From an uncultured Bacteroidales bacterium (GTDB taxonomy: Bacteria > Bacteroidota > Bacteroidia > Bacteroidales > UBA932), in NCBI GenBank assembly GCA_944325765.1, contig CALVBH010000063.1, positions 1 through 62,433 on the forward strand: a stretch of DNA of 62,433 nt, written 5' to 3'. A program made the position numbers and the translations under genes. Shown piece after piece: positions 44,649 through 53,856 of this stretch. The notes beneath the pieces are model-generated. The model ran no database searches. It saw nothing but the letters and a program-made list of their open reading frames with translations, and was not told the DNA's origin. Each line of letters starts with the position of its first letter. Positions within the stretch are counted from its first letter, which is position 1.

Positions 44649-44675
44649 CGGTTGAAAAATAGAGGGGGTATAGCA

Positions 44676-45197
44676 ATGCACAGTTATCATGTAGATCAGA
44701 TTGACCAGAAGATTCTGTCTTTTCTGGTAAAAAACGCGAGAATGCCGTTTCTGGAAATAGCCAGGGAGTGCGGCGTGTCCGGAGCTGCCATTCATCAGAG
44801 GGTGAAACGTCTGGAAGCCAACGGGGTCATCACCGGTTCGAGGCTTCTCGTAAAGCCGCAGGCGCTCGGGCTCAATGTCTGTGCATACGTAAGTGTCTCA
44901 CTGTCCGAGTCCAACAAGTATCCCGAGGTCATAGAGGCGTTCAAGAAGATTTCCGAAATCGTGGAGTGTCATTTCGTTACCGGAAAATATGCTCTGCTCC
45001 TGAAAATATACTGCTTCAACCACGATCACCTGATGGAGATACTTGTGAATACCATTCAGAAGATACCTTACGTACAGTCTACGGAGACCCAGATTTCCCT
45101 GGATCAGGCCATAGAACGCCAGGTGTGGGTGAAAGAATATCAGAATACCAGTTTTTCGGCGAATATACGCAAGTCCGTAGAGGATGTGGAAGATTAG
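44676..45197 (+). CDS. Lrp/AsnC family transcriptional regulator
   Basis: The 173-residue protein has an N-terminal winged helix (IDQKILSFLVKNARMPFLEIA, GVSGAAIHQRVKRLEANGVITG) and a C-terminal RAM/ACT-like effector domain (VCAYVSVSLSESNKYPEVIEA, VECHFVTGKYALLLKIYC). Lrp-type proteins sense amino acids and bind DNA as octamers. The C-terminal tail (about 20 residues past the family end) is unusual but short. It is convergent with ispD and overlaps it by 4 nt. Its target genes cannot be told from the window. Confidence 0.92.
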   Translation: MHSYHVDQIDQKILSFLVKNARMPFLEIARECGVSGAAIHQRVKRLEANGVITGSRLLVKPQALGLNVCAYVSVSLSESNKYPEVIEAFKKISEIVECHFVTGKYALLLKIYCFNHDHLMEILVNTIQKIPYVQSTETQISLDQAIERQVWVKEYQNTSFSANIRKSVEDVED

Positions 45198-45910
45198 CGC
45201 CCGGCTTTCAGCAGGGTTCCGGCAATCGGCAGATCTTCCGGAACGGTGATTTTGATATTGTATTTTTCTCCGTCGACATACTTTAACGGCTCTCCGTATT
45301 TCTCCACTACCGACGCATCGTCGGTAAATTCCGTCGAGTAAGGGACGGAATATGCCTTTTTCAGGATTTCCGACCGGAAAACCTGGGGTGTCTGTGCTCC
45401 GAAGAGTCTGTTCCTGTCCGCCTGCTCTCCCGGAACTGCCGCGTATGAAACTTCTCCGTCCGGACCGGTTGTCTTTTCAAGAACTTTCAGAGTGTCGACA
45501 ACCGGTATGACCGGGATTACAGCAGGGCAGGTTTCCGCCAGGGCAAACAGCCTTTTTATCATATCCGTGGAAACGGCGGGTCTGACTCCGTCGTGGATGC
45601 CGGCTATCGCTCCGTCCGGAATTTTCCGCAGGGCGTTTTTTACGGAATGGAACCGGGTGATTCCTCCCGACACGATGGTTTGCCGCAGGACGAGGTTTTT
45701 CCTGTAACAGTATTCCTTCCAGGGCTCCTTCCATTCTTCCGGGAGTACCAGGACCGTGTTTATGCCCGGAATCGCCGCAGCGAATTTGTCGATGGTGTGG
45801 TGCAGGACGGCCTTGCCTGAAATTTCGAGAAACTGTTTCGGAGTCTTCCCTCCCATTCTGGTGCCGCTTCCTCCGGCGACGATGATGACGTATTTGCTCC
45901 GTTCGGTCAT
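45194..45910 (-). CDS. ispD: 2-C-methyl-D-erythritol 4-phosphate cytidylyltransferase
   Basis: The 238-residue protein makes CDP-methylerythritol in the MEP isoprenoid pathway. The CTP-binding loop VAGGSGTRMGGKTPKQFLE is at residues 10-30, IHDGVRPAVSTDMIKRLF near 105 and TDDASVVEKYG near 195. ATG 45910 is chosen because the open frame upstream is antisense to mreB. It diverges from mreB with about 108 nt between the starts. Confidence 0.94.
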   Translation of the reverse strand: MTERSKYVIIVAGGSGTRMGGKTPKQFLEISGKAVLHHTIDKFAAAIPGINTVLVLPEEWKEPWKEYCYRKNLVLRQTIVSGGITRFHSVKNALRKIPDGAIAGIHDGVRPAVSTDMIKRLFALAETCPAVIPVIPVVDTLKVLEKTTGPDGEVSYAAVPGEQADRNRLFGAQTPQVFRSEILKKAYSVPYSTEFTDDASVVEKYGEPLKYVDGEKYNIKITVPEDLPIAGTLLKAGR

Positions 45911-45972
45911 TTGTAAATTTCTTTCCGAGTCAAAATTACGTAAAAATAACGTGAAATTTCCGGAAAATATAG

Positions 45973-45980
45973 TAAATTTG
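45973..45980 (+). promoter_or_regulatory. Promoter -7 element of the mre operon
   Basis: TAAATTTG, matching TAnnTTTG, lies 38 nt before the mreB ATG at 46019. Confidence 0.65.
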
Positions 45981-46018
45981 AAAGATGTTTGTTTAACGGC
46001 AAAATTGACAGGAAAACA

Positions 46019-47041
46019 ATGGGATTTTCTTTTTTGACACAGGAACTTGCGATGGACCTCGGCACCGCCAACACGGTGATTTTCCAGAACGACGAGATAG
46101 TGCTGGACGAGCCGAGCATCATAGCCATAGACAATAATACCGGAAAACCGATAGCGCTCGGGCAGAAAGCCAAGCTGATGCATGAAAAGGTGAATCCGAG
46201 CATCAAGACCATCAGACCGCTGAAAGACGGTGTCATAGCCGACTTCAATGCTGCGGAACTGATGATACGGGGCTTTATCAAACAGGTGAACAGCCGCCGG
46301 CGTTCCCTTTTTACACCGAATCTCAAAATCGTGGTCGGAATACCGTCGGGCAGTACGGAAGTGGAAATCAGGGCAGTGCGTGATTCCGCCGAACACGCGG
46401 GAGGCCGCGACGTATATCTGATTTTCGAACCGATGGCTGCGGCTCTCGGCATCGGTATGGACGTAGAGGCGCCAAGGGGGAACATGGTGGTGGATATCGG
46501 AGGCGGAACGACCGAAATAGCGGTCATTTCCCTGGGCGGCATAGTGCAGCAGAACAGCATAAAGGTGGCCGGAGATGTCTTTACCAGTGACATACAGTAT
46601 TATCTCAAGCAGCAGCACAATATCAAGGTCGGGGAAATCACGGCCGAGAAGATAAAGATAGCGGTGGGTTCCGTGCTTCCGGACCTCGAAGTGGAGCCGG
46701 AGCCGTTCCTCGTAAGGGGACCGAACCTGATGACCGCCCATCCTGTGGACGCGATTGTCACCTATCAGGAAATCGCCCACTGTCTCGACAAGTCCATTGC
46801 CCGTATAGAGGCTGCGGTACTCCATGTCCTGGAGCAGACTCCTCCGGAGCTTTATTCGGACATCGTGGAGTCCGGAATCTATCTTTCCGGCGGAGGCGCC
46901 CTTCTCAGGGGTCTGGACAAGAGGCTTTCGGAAAAAGTCAATATTCCGTTCCACGTGGCGGAAGATCCGTTGAGGGCGGTGGCGCGGGGCACCTGTCTGG
47001 CTCTCAAGAATACGGAACACTATCCTTTCCTGATGAGATAG
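46019..47041 (+). CDS. mreB: Rod-shape actin homologue MreB
   Basis: The 340-residue protein has actin-fold nucleotide motifs: AMDLGTANTVIF (phosphate 1), VVDIGGGTTEIAVISLGG (phosphate 2) near residue 158 and YLSGGGALLRGLDKRL (adenosine) near 285. It forms filaments that position the elongation machinery under the inner membrane. I prefer ATG 46019 over a TTG at 45989 because MGFSFLTQELAMDLG matches the family. It is the first gene of mreB-mreC-mreD-mrdA-rodA. Confidence 0.97.
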   Translation: MGFSFLTQELAMDLGTANTVIFQNDEIVLDEPSIIAIDNNTGKPIALGQKAKLMHEKVNPSIKTIRPLKDGVIADFNAAELMIRGFIKQVNSRRRSLFTPNLKIVVGIPSGSTEVEIRAVRDSAEHAGGRDVYLIFEPMAAALGIGMDVEAPRGNMVVDIGGGTTEIAVISLGGIVQQNSIKVAGDVFTSDIQYYLKQQHNIKVGEITAEKIKIAVGSVLPDLEVEPEPFLVRGPNLMTAHPVDAIVTYQEIAHCLDKSIARIEAAVLHVLEQTPPELYSDIVESGIYLSGGGALLRGLDKRLSEKVNIPFHVAEDPLRAVARGTCLALKNTEHYPFLMR

Positions 47042-47042
47042 G

Positions 47043-47876
47043 ATGCGCGGTTCCGGAAACATATTCAGAATAGTCTTCAATGCAGTTGTCTTCCTCCTTC
47101 TGGAAACGGCTGCATTGGTTATGCTCAGCCATAACGGAAGAATGCAGGGTATCTGGATTTCCAGAGGGGTGCATGCCGTACAGGCTTTTCTGTGGGGAGG
47201 CGCTGAAGATATCCGTGATTATTTCTCGCTCAGGAAGCAGAATCGGGAACTTGCGGAAGAAAACTTCCGGCTGAGGAATACGATCCGGGAATACGGTTAT
47301 CTGACCGGAGTGAATCTGCAGACAGACAGCGTTCCGGAGGTTATAGGCGGATTCCGGTATATATTGGCCGATGCCGTAAAGATCAGCAACAACAAGCAGC
47401 ACAATTACCTGATTATCGACAAGGGTTCGGAAGACGGGGTGGAAGAACGCTCCGGCATCATTGCCCCGAACGGGGTGATAGGAATAGTCGATGCGGTCGG
47501 GAAACATTTTTCCTATGCCCGTTCATTCAAGAATTCCGGGATGGTCGTAAGCGCCAGAATAGGCAGGGATGGTCCTGTCGGGGAAATCATGTGGGACGGG
47601 ATGACGCCTGACGGGGCCGTACTTCGCGAAATCCCGCACCATATTCCGGTACATCAGGGCGACACGGTTTATACCAGCGGCTATTCTTCCATATTTCCTC
47701 CTGATATCCCGATGGGAATCACGGGAGAGGCTTCCGTAGTCAACGGTTCCACGTACAATATCGATGTCAGGCTTTTTGCCGATTTCGGCTCCGTGAGGTA
47801 TGTGACTGTCGTAAACAATATCGACAACAGGGAAATATCGGTTCTGGAAACCGGGGAGGTCGGAGATGAGGAGTGA
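47043..47876 (+). CDS. mreC: Rod-shape protein MreC
   Basis: The 277-residue protein has one membrane segment near the N terminus (IVFNAVVFLLLETAALVML), a coiled stretch (SLRKQNRELAEENFRLRNTI) and the two beta-barrel periplasmic domain (IIDKGSEDGVEERSGIIAPNGVIGIV, quoted in part; GDTVYTSGYSSIFPPDIPMG). MreC links MreB to PBP2. It starts 1 nt after the mreB stop and overlaps mreD by 11 nt. Confidence 0.95.
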   Translation: MRGSGNIFRIVFNAVVFLLLETAALVMLSHNGRMQGIWISRGVHAVQAFLWGGAEDIRDYFSLRKQNRELAEENFRLRNTIREYGYLTGVNLQTDSVPEVIGGFRYILADAVKISNNKQHNYLIIDKGSEDGVEERSGIIAPNGVIGIVDAVGKHFSYARSFKNSGMVVSARIGRDGPVGEIMWDGMTPDGAVLREIPHHIPVHQGDTVYTSGYSSIFPPDIPMGITGEASVVNGSTYNIDVRLFADFGSVRYVTVVNNIDNREISVLETGEVGDEE

Positions 47877-48378
47877 AAATAACAGGTGGCTGATGTATCT
47901 TCTGCTGGTGCTGATCCAGATATTGGTGTGCAATTTCATCAATACGGGCCCGTACCTGCTTCTGTCGTTGCTGCCCGTTTTCGTGCTTTGTCTTCCGCTG
48001 AATGTGCCTGCCGTCGTGCTGATGTTCATAGCTGCGGTTTCCGGTCTTGCGGTGGACTGGCTTTCCGAAGGTATCATAGGATTGAACTTCCTGGCACTGG
48101 TGCCGGTGGCGTTCATCAGGAACAGGATGGTCGTCCTGCTTTTCGGGAAGGACCATGCTGAAAGGACGGAGAATTTTTCCATCAGGAAAAACGGCTTTAC
48201 CCGCGTCTCCGCCGCCATCCTTATCTGTCAGTCGGTTTTCCTGCTGATTTATATCGTGGCTGACGGCGCCGGGACCAGACCGTTTGTGTTCAATCTGGTG
48301 CGCTTCGCCGTTTCGCTCGTCTGCGGCTATCTGATTTCGCTGCCTGTGTTCAATATGCTGACCTCCGGCGGAAAGTAG
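47866..48378 (+). CDS. mreD: Rod-shape protein MreD
   Basis: The 170-residue integral membrane protein has about five hydrophobic segments (WLMYLLLVLIQILVCNF, PYLLLSLLPVFVLCLPLN, ISAAILICQSVFLLIYIV). The family is weakly conserved; the assignment rests on size, topology and its place between mreC and the PBP2 gene. Confidence 0.88.
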   Translation: MRSENNRWLMYLLLVLIQILVCNFINTGPYLLLSLLPVFVLCLPLNVPAVVLMFIAAVSGLAVDWLSEGIIGLNFLALVPVAFIRNRMVVLLFGKDHAERTENFSIRKNGFTRVSAAILICQSVFLLIYIVADGAGTRPFVFNLVRFAVSLVCGYLISLPVFNMLTSGGK

Positions 48379-48389
48379 GAGGGCGGAAG

Positions 48390-50228
48390 ATGAAATTGGA
48401 CAAATCCAACAAACTCAAGGCGGGCCTTGCGGTCGCAGTCTCCATTATCCTTGCAAAACTTTTCGTCATCCAGATCGTCGATGAAAGTTTCAAGATCGAC
48501 GCCAGCAACAACTCCATGGTCTATTCCATCATTTATCCTCCGCGCGGAATCATCGATGACCGCAACGGAAAGATTCTGGTGGGCAACAAAATAGCATACG
48601 ACCTTCTCGTGACGCCCAAGGAAGTAGGGGAGTTCGACACGCTCGCCCTGAGCCGGGCGCTTGACGTCCCGGAGACCTTTATCCGCGAAAAAATGGCGGG
48701 GTATTATCGGGACAGGCGCAAAATCGGCTACCAGTCCGTGGTGATGCTGAAACAGATGACTCCGGAGCAGTACATGAAATTCGCGGAAATTTCCTATATG
48801 TTTCCAGGATTCCGCGGACAGGCGAGAAGCATAAGGGAATATCCCTACAATGCCGGGGGCAATCTTCTCGGCTATGTTTCCGAGGTCGATGCGGATTTCC
48901 TGAAAAGACACAAGGATTACAGTCCGGGGGACTATGCCGGAAAAACCGGTATCGAGGCGACCTGCGAGAAATATCTTAAAGGGGAAAAGGGCTACAACAT
49001 CTACCTCAGGAATTCGAAGAACAAGATAGAGGGCAGGTACCGTGACGGGGAAATGGACAGGGAAGCCGTACCCGGCAAGGACATTTCCACGACCATCGAC
49101 GCGGAACTCCAGCATTACGGGCAGGAACTGATGAAGAACAAGGTGGGAAGTCTCGTGGCCATAGAACCTGCGACCGGAGAGATTCTGACCCTGGTCTCAA
49201 GCCCCGGCATAGATGTGGAGATGCTGGCGGACATAGGTTCGCATTACAACGATATTCTGGCAAATCCGTACAAGCCGATGTTCAACCGCGCTGTCCAGTC
49301 TTCGTATCCTCCGGGTTCCGTATTCAAACTCGTGAACGGGCTTATAGGACTGCAGGAGGGTGTATTCACTCCGGATACCGAGTATCCGTGCAGCATGGGG
49401 TACCATTTCGGGAGAAATACGCTCGCGTGCCATGACCACCGTTCCCCGATAGATTTCGAGGAGGCGATAATGATGTCGTGCAACGCTTATTTCTGTTATG
49501 TTTTCCGCGGCCTTCTGGAAAGCGGCCGTTACGGTTCGGTGGACGAGGCGCTGGATGTATGGGCCAGGTATGTGAAAAGTTTCGGTTTCGGGGAAAAACT
49601 CGGCAGCGATTTCCCGTCGGAACTCGGCGGCTTTATTCCGGATTCCGGATATTACGACAAGATTTACGGGAAAGGAAGGTGGAAGGCCACCAATGTCATT
49701 TCCCTGTCTATCGGGCAGGGCGAAATAGGGTGTACCCCGCTGCATCTGGCGAATCTGTGCGCTACCATCGCGAACCGCGGCTATTATTACATACCCCATC
49801 TGATCCGCGATTCTAAAGAGGTGGAGATAGATGACAGGTACAGGGAGAAACAGTATACATTGGTGGATACGGTCCATTTCCACGAAGTCATAGAGGGAAT
49901 GTACAGGGCGGTGAACAGCGGATACGCCTCGGGAGGCACGGCGACCATAGCGGCTGTGAAGGGGCTCGACATCTGCGGTAAGACCGGAACCGCGCAGAAC
50001 CCGCGCGGGGATGACAATTCGGTTTTCATCTGTTTCGCACCCAAGGATCATCCGAAGATAGCTGTTGCTGCCTACGTGGAAAATGCATCGTTCGGAGCCA
50101 GATGGGCGGCCCCGCTGGCTTCGCTGTTGGTGGAAAAGTATCTGAACGGAGAAATATGCGAGGAGAGGAAACCGTTGGAGAGGAGAATGCTGGACGGTTA
50201 TCTTTTGGACAAGGTGAAAATCGATTGA
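48390..50228 (+). CDS. mrdA: Penicillin-binding protein 2 (elongasome transpeptidase)
   Basis: The 612-residue class B PBP has one N-terminal anchor (LKAGLAVAVSIILAKLFVIQI), a dimerisation domain (NSMVYSIIYPPRGIIDDRNG) and a transpeptidase domain with SxxK in YPPGSVFKLVNG near residue 310, SxN in MMSCNAYFCYV near 365 and KTG in DICGKTGTAQNPRG near 530. It cross-links new peptidoglycan during elongation, paired with the RodA glycosyltransferase encoded 4 nt downstream. Confidence 0.95.
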   Translation: MKLDKSNKLKAGLAVAVSIILAKLFVIQIVDESFKIDASNNSMVYSIIYPPRGIIDDRNGKILVGNKIAYDLLVTPKEVGEFDTLALSRALDVPETFIREKMAGYYRDRRKIGYQSVVMLKQMTPEQYMKFAEISYMFPGFRGQARSIREYPYNAGGNLLGYVSEVDADFLKRHKDYSPGDYAGKTGIEATCEKYLKGEKGYNIYLRNSKNKIEGRYRDGEMDREAVPGKDISTTIDAELQHYGQELMKNKVGSLVAIEPATGEILTLVSSPGIDVEMLADIGSHYNDILANPYKPMFNRAVQSSYPPGSVFKLVNGLIGLQEGVFTPDTEYPCSMGYHFGRNTLACHDHRSPIDFEEAIMMSCNAYFCYVFRGLLESGRYGSVDEALDVWARYVKSFGFGEKLGSDFPSELGGFIPDSGYYDKIYGKGRWKATNVISLSIGQGEIGCTPLHLANLCATIANRGYYYIPHLIRDSKEVEIDDRYREKQYTLVDTVHFHEVIEGMYRAVNSGYASGGTATIAAVKGLDICGKTGTAQNPRGDDNSVFICFAPKDHPKIAVAAYVENASFGARWAAPLASLLVEKYLNGEICEERKPLERRMLDGYLLDKVKID

Positions 50229-50232
50229 TGAA

Positions 50233-51702
50233 ATGGAAAGATTCAAGGGCAGAGGATTGAAGGAAACGCTGGACTGGCAGCTGATTATCGGGTATCTGAT
50301 ACTGGTTTTCATCGGCTGGCTCAACATCTATGCATCCGTCCAGTCCGCCGAATCGGTATCCATCTTCGATTTCGGGGCGAGGAGCGGAAAGCAGTTCGTA
50401 TGGATGATGACGGCTTTCGGACTGGCCGCACTGATTCTTTTCGTTATCAGCCCCCGGATATATGAAAGCTTTTCTTTGCCGGTCTATATAGCGACTTTAG
50501 TCCTTCTGGTCTCGGTGATTTTCCTCGGAGTGGAAGTCAAGGGTTCCCGTTCCTGGTTCGAATTCGGACCGGTGCGTTTCCAGCCTGCGGAAATCTCGAA
50601 AATATCCACGTCTCTGATGCTGGCCGCCGTGATGAGCCAGTACGGCTACAAGCTGAACAATCTCAGGAATTTCATAGTGACAGCCGCCATTGTCCTGGTG
50701 CCGATGGCGATAATCGTCGCGCAGAGCGAAACGGGTTCGGCCCTGGTGTATTGCGGCTTTATTTTCGTGCTGTACAGGGAGGGCCTGTCCGGCTGGATTC
50801 TGTTTATGGCCGGGATGGCGATACTGCTTTTCATACTGACCATGACACTCTCGCCCTATATGTCGGTTCTGGTGCTGCTGGGGATAGTTTCTCTCTGCTG
50901 CGGCCTGTATCGGAACAGGTTCCGCAAATGGCTCATGATTTTTTTTCCGGCGGTTGTCCTGCTGGCTTTCCTGCCCTGGGGTGCGGACCGTATTGCGGAA
51001 GCGCTTCATGCCGGTGAGGACGCTTTTGTCCATAATATCAGATGGGAGTATCTCCTGGCGGGGGCCGGTCTGTGTGCACTTCCTTATTTTGCAGTCAGGG
51101 CATACAGGGAACGCAGCGGCTTTCTCTGGGCTTCGCTGGCGGCTTTTGTTGCAGGGCTCATATTCATCTTTTCCGTGGATTTCATTTTCCACGATGTCCT
51201 GCAGGACCACCAGCGCAAAAGAATAGAAGTCCTGCTCGGACTGAAAGACGACCCTGCGGGTGTGGGTTACAATGTGAACCAGTCCATGATAGCCATCGGG
51301 TCCGGCGGCCTGTTCGGAAAGGGTTTCATGAAAGGGACGCAGACTACCTACGGGTTTGTTCCGGAACAGAGTACGGACTTCATTTTCTGTACCATAGGCG
51401 AGGAATGGGGTTTTGTAGGGAGTGCTGCCACCGTATTGCTTTTCGCCTTCATGATTTGGCGGATAATCCAGGATGCGGAGCGTTCGCGCGAGGCTTTTAC
51501 CCGGATTTACGGATACTGCGTGGCAAGCTGCATATTCATGCACCTGTTCATAAATGTCGGTATGACCATAGGGATTATGCCTGTCATAGGCATACCTCTG
51601 CCGTTCGTAAGCTATGGAGGTTCGTCGCTTTGGGCCTTTACCGTGCTGCTGTTCATCTTCATCGCGCTTGTAAGGCATGAAAGGCGCTATTTCGGAAAAT
51701 AG
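50233..51702 (+). CDS. rodA: SEDS glycosyltransferase RodA
   Basis: The 489-residue multispan protein polymerises glycan strands from lipid II. SEDS signatures are GSRSWFEFGPVRFQPAEISK near residue 98, QSETGSALVYCGF near 160, GLFGKGFMKGTQTTYGFVPEQSTDFIF (quoted as one block in two parts, near 360) and IGIPLPFVSYGGSSL near 455. It is longer than typical RodA because of an extra membrane region around residues 200-290, as in other Bacteroidota. It ends the mre operon; ahcY is convergent 6 nt beyond. Confidence 0.95.
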   Translation: MERFKGRGLKETLDWQLIIGYLILVFIGWLNIYASVQSAESVSIFDFGARSGKQFVWMMTAFGLAALILFVISPRIYESFSLPVYIATLVLLVSVIFLGVEVKGSRSWFEFGPVRFQPAEISKISTSLMLAAVMSQYGYKLNNLRNFIVTAAIVLVPMAIIVAQSETGSALVYCGFIFVLYREGLSGWILFMAGMAILLFILTMTLSPYMSVLVLLGIVSLCCGLYRNRFRKWLMIFFPAVVLLAFLPWGADRIAEALHAGEDAFVHNIRWEYLLAGAGLCALPYFAVRAYRERSGFLWASLAAFVAGLIFIFSVDFIFHDVLQDHQRKRIEVLLGLKDDPAGVGYNVNQSMIAIGSGGLFGKGFMKGTQTTYGFVPEQSTDFIFCTIGEEWGFVGSAATVLLFAFMIWRIIQDAERSREAFTRIYGYCVASCIFMHLFINVGMTIGIMPVIGIPLPFVSYGGSSLWAFTVLLFIFIALVRHERRYFGK

Positions 51703-51708
51703 AGTCTG

Positions 51709-52962
51709 TCATTCCCCGTACAGGTAGCGGTGCTGTTCCGGTGTGAGGACATCGATTTCGCAGCCCCATACGGCCAGTTCGCGGCGGGCGACCTCCCTGT
51801 CGATGGATTCCGGCACTTCGTTCACCATATTGCCCGGGCTTCTCCGGAGAGTATTCCGGTTCTGAACCAGATACCGTGCGCTGAGAGCCTGGATGGCGAA
51901 GGACATATCCATGATTTCCGCCGGATGCCCGTCTCCTGCAGCCAGATTTACGAGCCGGCCTTCGGCGAGGATGTAGACCGTATTCCCGTTACCGAGCCTG
52001 TAGCCAGTGATATTTTCGCGGGCCGTACCGGAATCCACGGCCATCTGTCTGAGTGCGGCCACATCCACCTCTACGTCGAAATGCCCGGCGTTGCAGCAGA
52101 TGGCCCCGTCCTTCATTTTCAGAAAATCATCTCCGGTAATGACTCCCTTGCATCCCGTCACGGTCACGAATACGTCGCCTTCGGATGCGGCCTGAGACAT
52201 TTTCATCACCCTGAATCCGTCCATCATCGCTTCCATGGCCCTTATCGGATCCACTTCCGTGACAATGACTTTGGCTCCCTGTCCCTTCGCTCTCATCGCC
52301 ACGCCTTTTCCGCACCATCCGTAACCTGCCACGACCACTGTCTTGCCTGCGACAATCAGGTTGGTCGTCCTGTTGATTCCGGTCCAGACGGACTGTCCGG
52401 TACCGTAGCGGTTGTCGAAAAGATGCTTGCAGTCGGCGTTGTTTACCAGCATCATCGGGAATAGGAGGGTTCCCGCCCTGTTCATCGACTGCAGTCTCAA
52501 TATCCCGGTAGTGGTCTCTTCGCAGCCTCCTATGACGTCCGGAATCAGGTGCCGGAAATCGGAGTGCATCAGCGACACCAGGTCTCCGCCGTCATCGATG
52601 ATGATGTTCGGTCCGGCTTCCAGGACTTTCCTTATGTGCCTTTTGTAATCTGCCGGAGTAGCTCCGTACCATGCAAATACGTTCAGGCCTTCGTGAACGA
52701 GGGCTGCGGCTATGTCGTCCTGGGTGGAAAGCGGATTGCTTCCGGTCACATACATTTCCGCCCCTCCGGCAGCCAGAACCTCGCAGAGGTAGGCGGTCTT
52801 TGCTTCGAGATGCACGGAAAGCGCGATTTTCAGGCCCTCGAAAGGCCTTTCTCCGATGAATTCCTTTTCCAGTCCGTTGAGCAGCGGCATGTGCCGTCTG
52901 ACCCAGTCTATTTTCAGCCGGCCCTTCTCCCACAGGTCCGTGTTTCTGATTTCACTGATCAT
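51709..52962 (-). CDS. ahcY: Adenosylhomocysteinase, short form
   Basis: The 417-residue NAD enzyme hydrolyses S-adenosylhomocysteine to adenosine and homocysteine. MPLLNGLEKEF opens the substrate domain, GCEETTTGILRLQSM holds conserved catalytic-region residues, NRYGTGQSVWTGINRTTN follows near residue 190, and VVAGYGWCGKGVAMRAKGQGA is the NAD-binding loop near 220. NAGHFDVEVD is near 300. It lacks the roughly 40-residue insert of the long bacterial/eukaryotic form and so resembles the archaeal/Thermotoga type, whose C terminus also ends differently from the usual KPDHYRY. It has its own promoter and is divergent from fabG. Confidence 0.92.
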   Translation of the reverse strand: MISEIRNTDLWEKGRLKIDWVRRHMPLLNGLEKEFIGERPFEGLKIALSVHLEAKTAYLCEVLAAGGAEMYVTGSNPLSTQDDIAAALVHEGLNVFAWYGATPADYKRHIRKVLEAGPNIIIDDGGDLVSLMHSDFRHLIPDVIGGCEETTTGILRLQSMNRAGTLLFPMMLVNNADCKHLFDNRYGTGQSVWTGINRTTNLIVAGKTVVVAGYGWCGKGVAMRAKGQGAKVIVTEVDPIRAMEAMMDGFRVMKMSQAASEGDVFVTVTGCKGVITGDDFLKMKDGAICCNAGHFDVEVDVAALRQMAVDSGTARENITGYRLGNGNTVYILAEGRLVNLAAGDGHPAEIMDMSFAIQALSARYLVQNRNTLRRSPGNMVNEVPESIDREVARRELAVWGCEIDVLTPEQHRYLYGE

Positions 52963-52982
52963 AAGTTCCGATTCTTGTGGTG

Positions 52983-53018
52983 CAAAGATAATATAAAATG
53001 AAAATTTCAGTATCTTTG
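52983..53018. promoter_or_regulatory. Divergent promoters for ahcY (-) and fabG (+)
   Basis: Minus-strand TATCTTTG at 52990-52983 and plus-strand TATCTTTG at 53011-53018. With their flanking GC they form an inverted pair (GCAAAGATA and TATCTTTGC). Confidence 0.75.
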
Positions 53019-53061
53019 CGGGATGTTTCGACTATATATGTTTAATTAAAATAAGGACAAA

Positions 53062-53808
53062 ATGGGACTTCTTAACGGAAAAGTTGCCGTCATCACCGGT
53101 GCGGCAAGAGGTATCGGAAAAGCTATCGCATTGAAATATGCGTCTGAGGGCGCTGACATAGCATTCACTGATCTTGTCATAAATGAAGCTGCCGAAGCGA
53201 CCGTAAAGGAAATCGGGGCATTCGGCGTAAAGGTCAAGGCATACGCTTCCAATGCGGCTGATTTCGAGGAAACTCACAAGGTAATAGCGGAAATCCTCGC
53301 CGAATTCGGCCATATCGATATTCTGGTCAACAACGCAGGTATCACCAAAGACGGTCTGATGATGAGAATGGAGGAAAAACAGTGGGATGCCGTCATTGCG
53401 GTCAATCTGAAATCCGCATTCAATTTCATCCACGCCGTTACTCCCGTTATGGCTAAGCAGAGAGGCGGCAGCATCATCAACATGTCGTCTGTCGTAGGCG
53501 TTTCGGGAAATGCCGGCCAGTGCAACTATTCCGCATCCAAGGCCGGTCTCATCGGTCTGGCCAAATCCATCGCCAAGGAAATGGGACCTCGCGGCATCCG
53601 TGCCAACTGCATCGCTCCTGGATTCATCATTACCGATATGACTGCCGCCCTTCCGGAGAAAGTGCGTCAGGAATGGGAAAAACAGATTCCGCTTCGCCGT
53701 GGAGGTACTCCTGAGGATGTGGCCAATGTCGCCCTTTTCCTGGGATCGGATCTGTCATCATACGTAAGCGGCCAGGTTATCCACTGCTGCGGTGCGATGA
53801 ACTGTTAG
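53062..53808 (+). CDS. fabG: 3-oxoacyl-ACP reductase
   Basis: The 248-residue short-chain dehydrogenase reduces 3-ketoacyl-ACP with NADPH in fatty-acid elongation. TGAARGIGKAIALKY is the cofactor loop at residues 13-27, NNAGITKDGLMMRM near 90 and the catalytic Ser/Tyr/Lys in NMSSVVGVSGNAGQCNYSASKAGL near 138-160 (quoted in parts). The C terminus (SSYVSGQVIHCCGAMNC) is a variant of the usual VNGGM end. It has its own promoter and is followed by a strong terminator. Confidence 0.93.
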   Translation: MGLLNGKVAVITGAARGIGKAIALKYASEGADIAFTDLVINEAAEATVKEIGAFGVKVKAYASNAADFEETHKVIAEILAEFGHIDILVNNAGITKDGLMMRMEEKQWDAVIAVNLKSAFNFIHAVTPVMAKQRGGSIINMSSVVGVSGNAGQCNYSASKAGLIGLAKSIAKEMGPRGIRANCIAPGFIITDMTAALPEKVRQEWEKQIPLRRGGTPEDVANVALFLGSDLSSYVSGQVIHCCGAMNC

Positions 53809-53840
53809 CATCCTGAGCGAAGCCGAAGGTTCTGCCGTCG
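53808..53840 (+). repeat. Dispersed CATCCTGAGCG-type repeat, copy 5
   Basis: AGCATCCTGAGCGAAGCCGA followed by AGGTTCTGCCG directly after the fabG stop. It carries the head and a degenerate tail of the repeat seen at 25150. Confidence 0.72.
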
Positions 53841-53856
53841 GTTTCTTCCGTCATTG

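Noticed and set aside
45911-47080. Long minus-strand open frame upstream of ispD
   Set aside because: It is antisense to mreB along its whole length and has no domain; the ispD start at 45910 fits the family.
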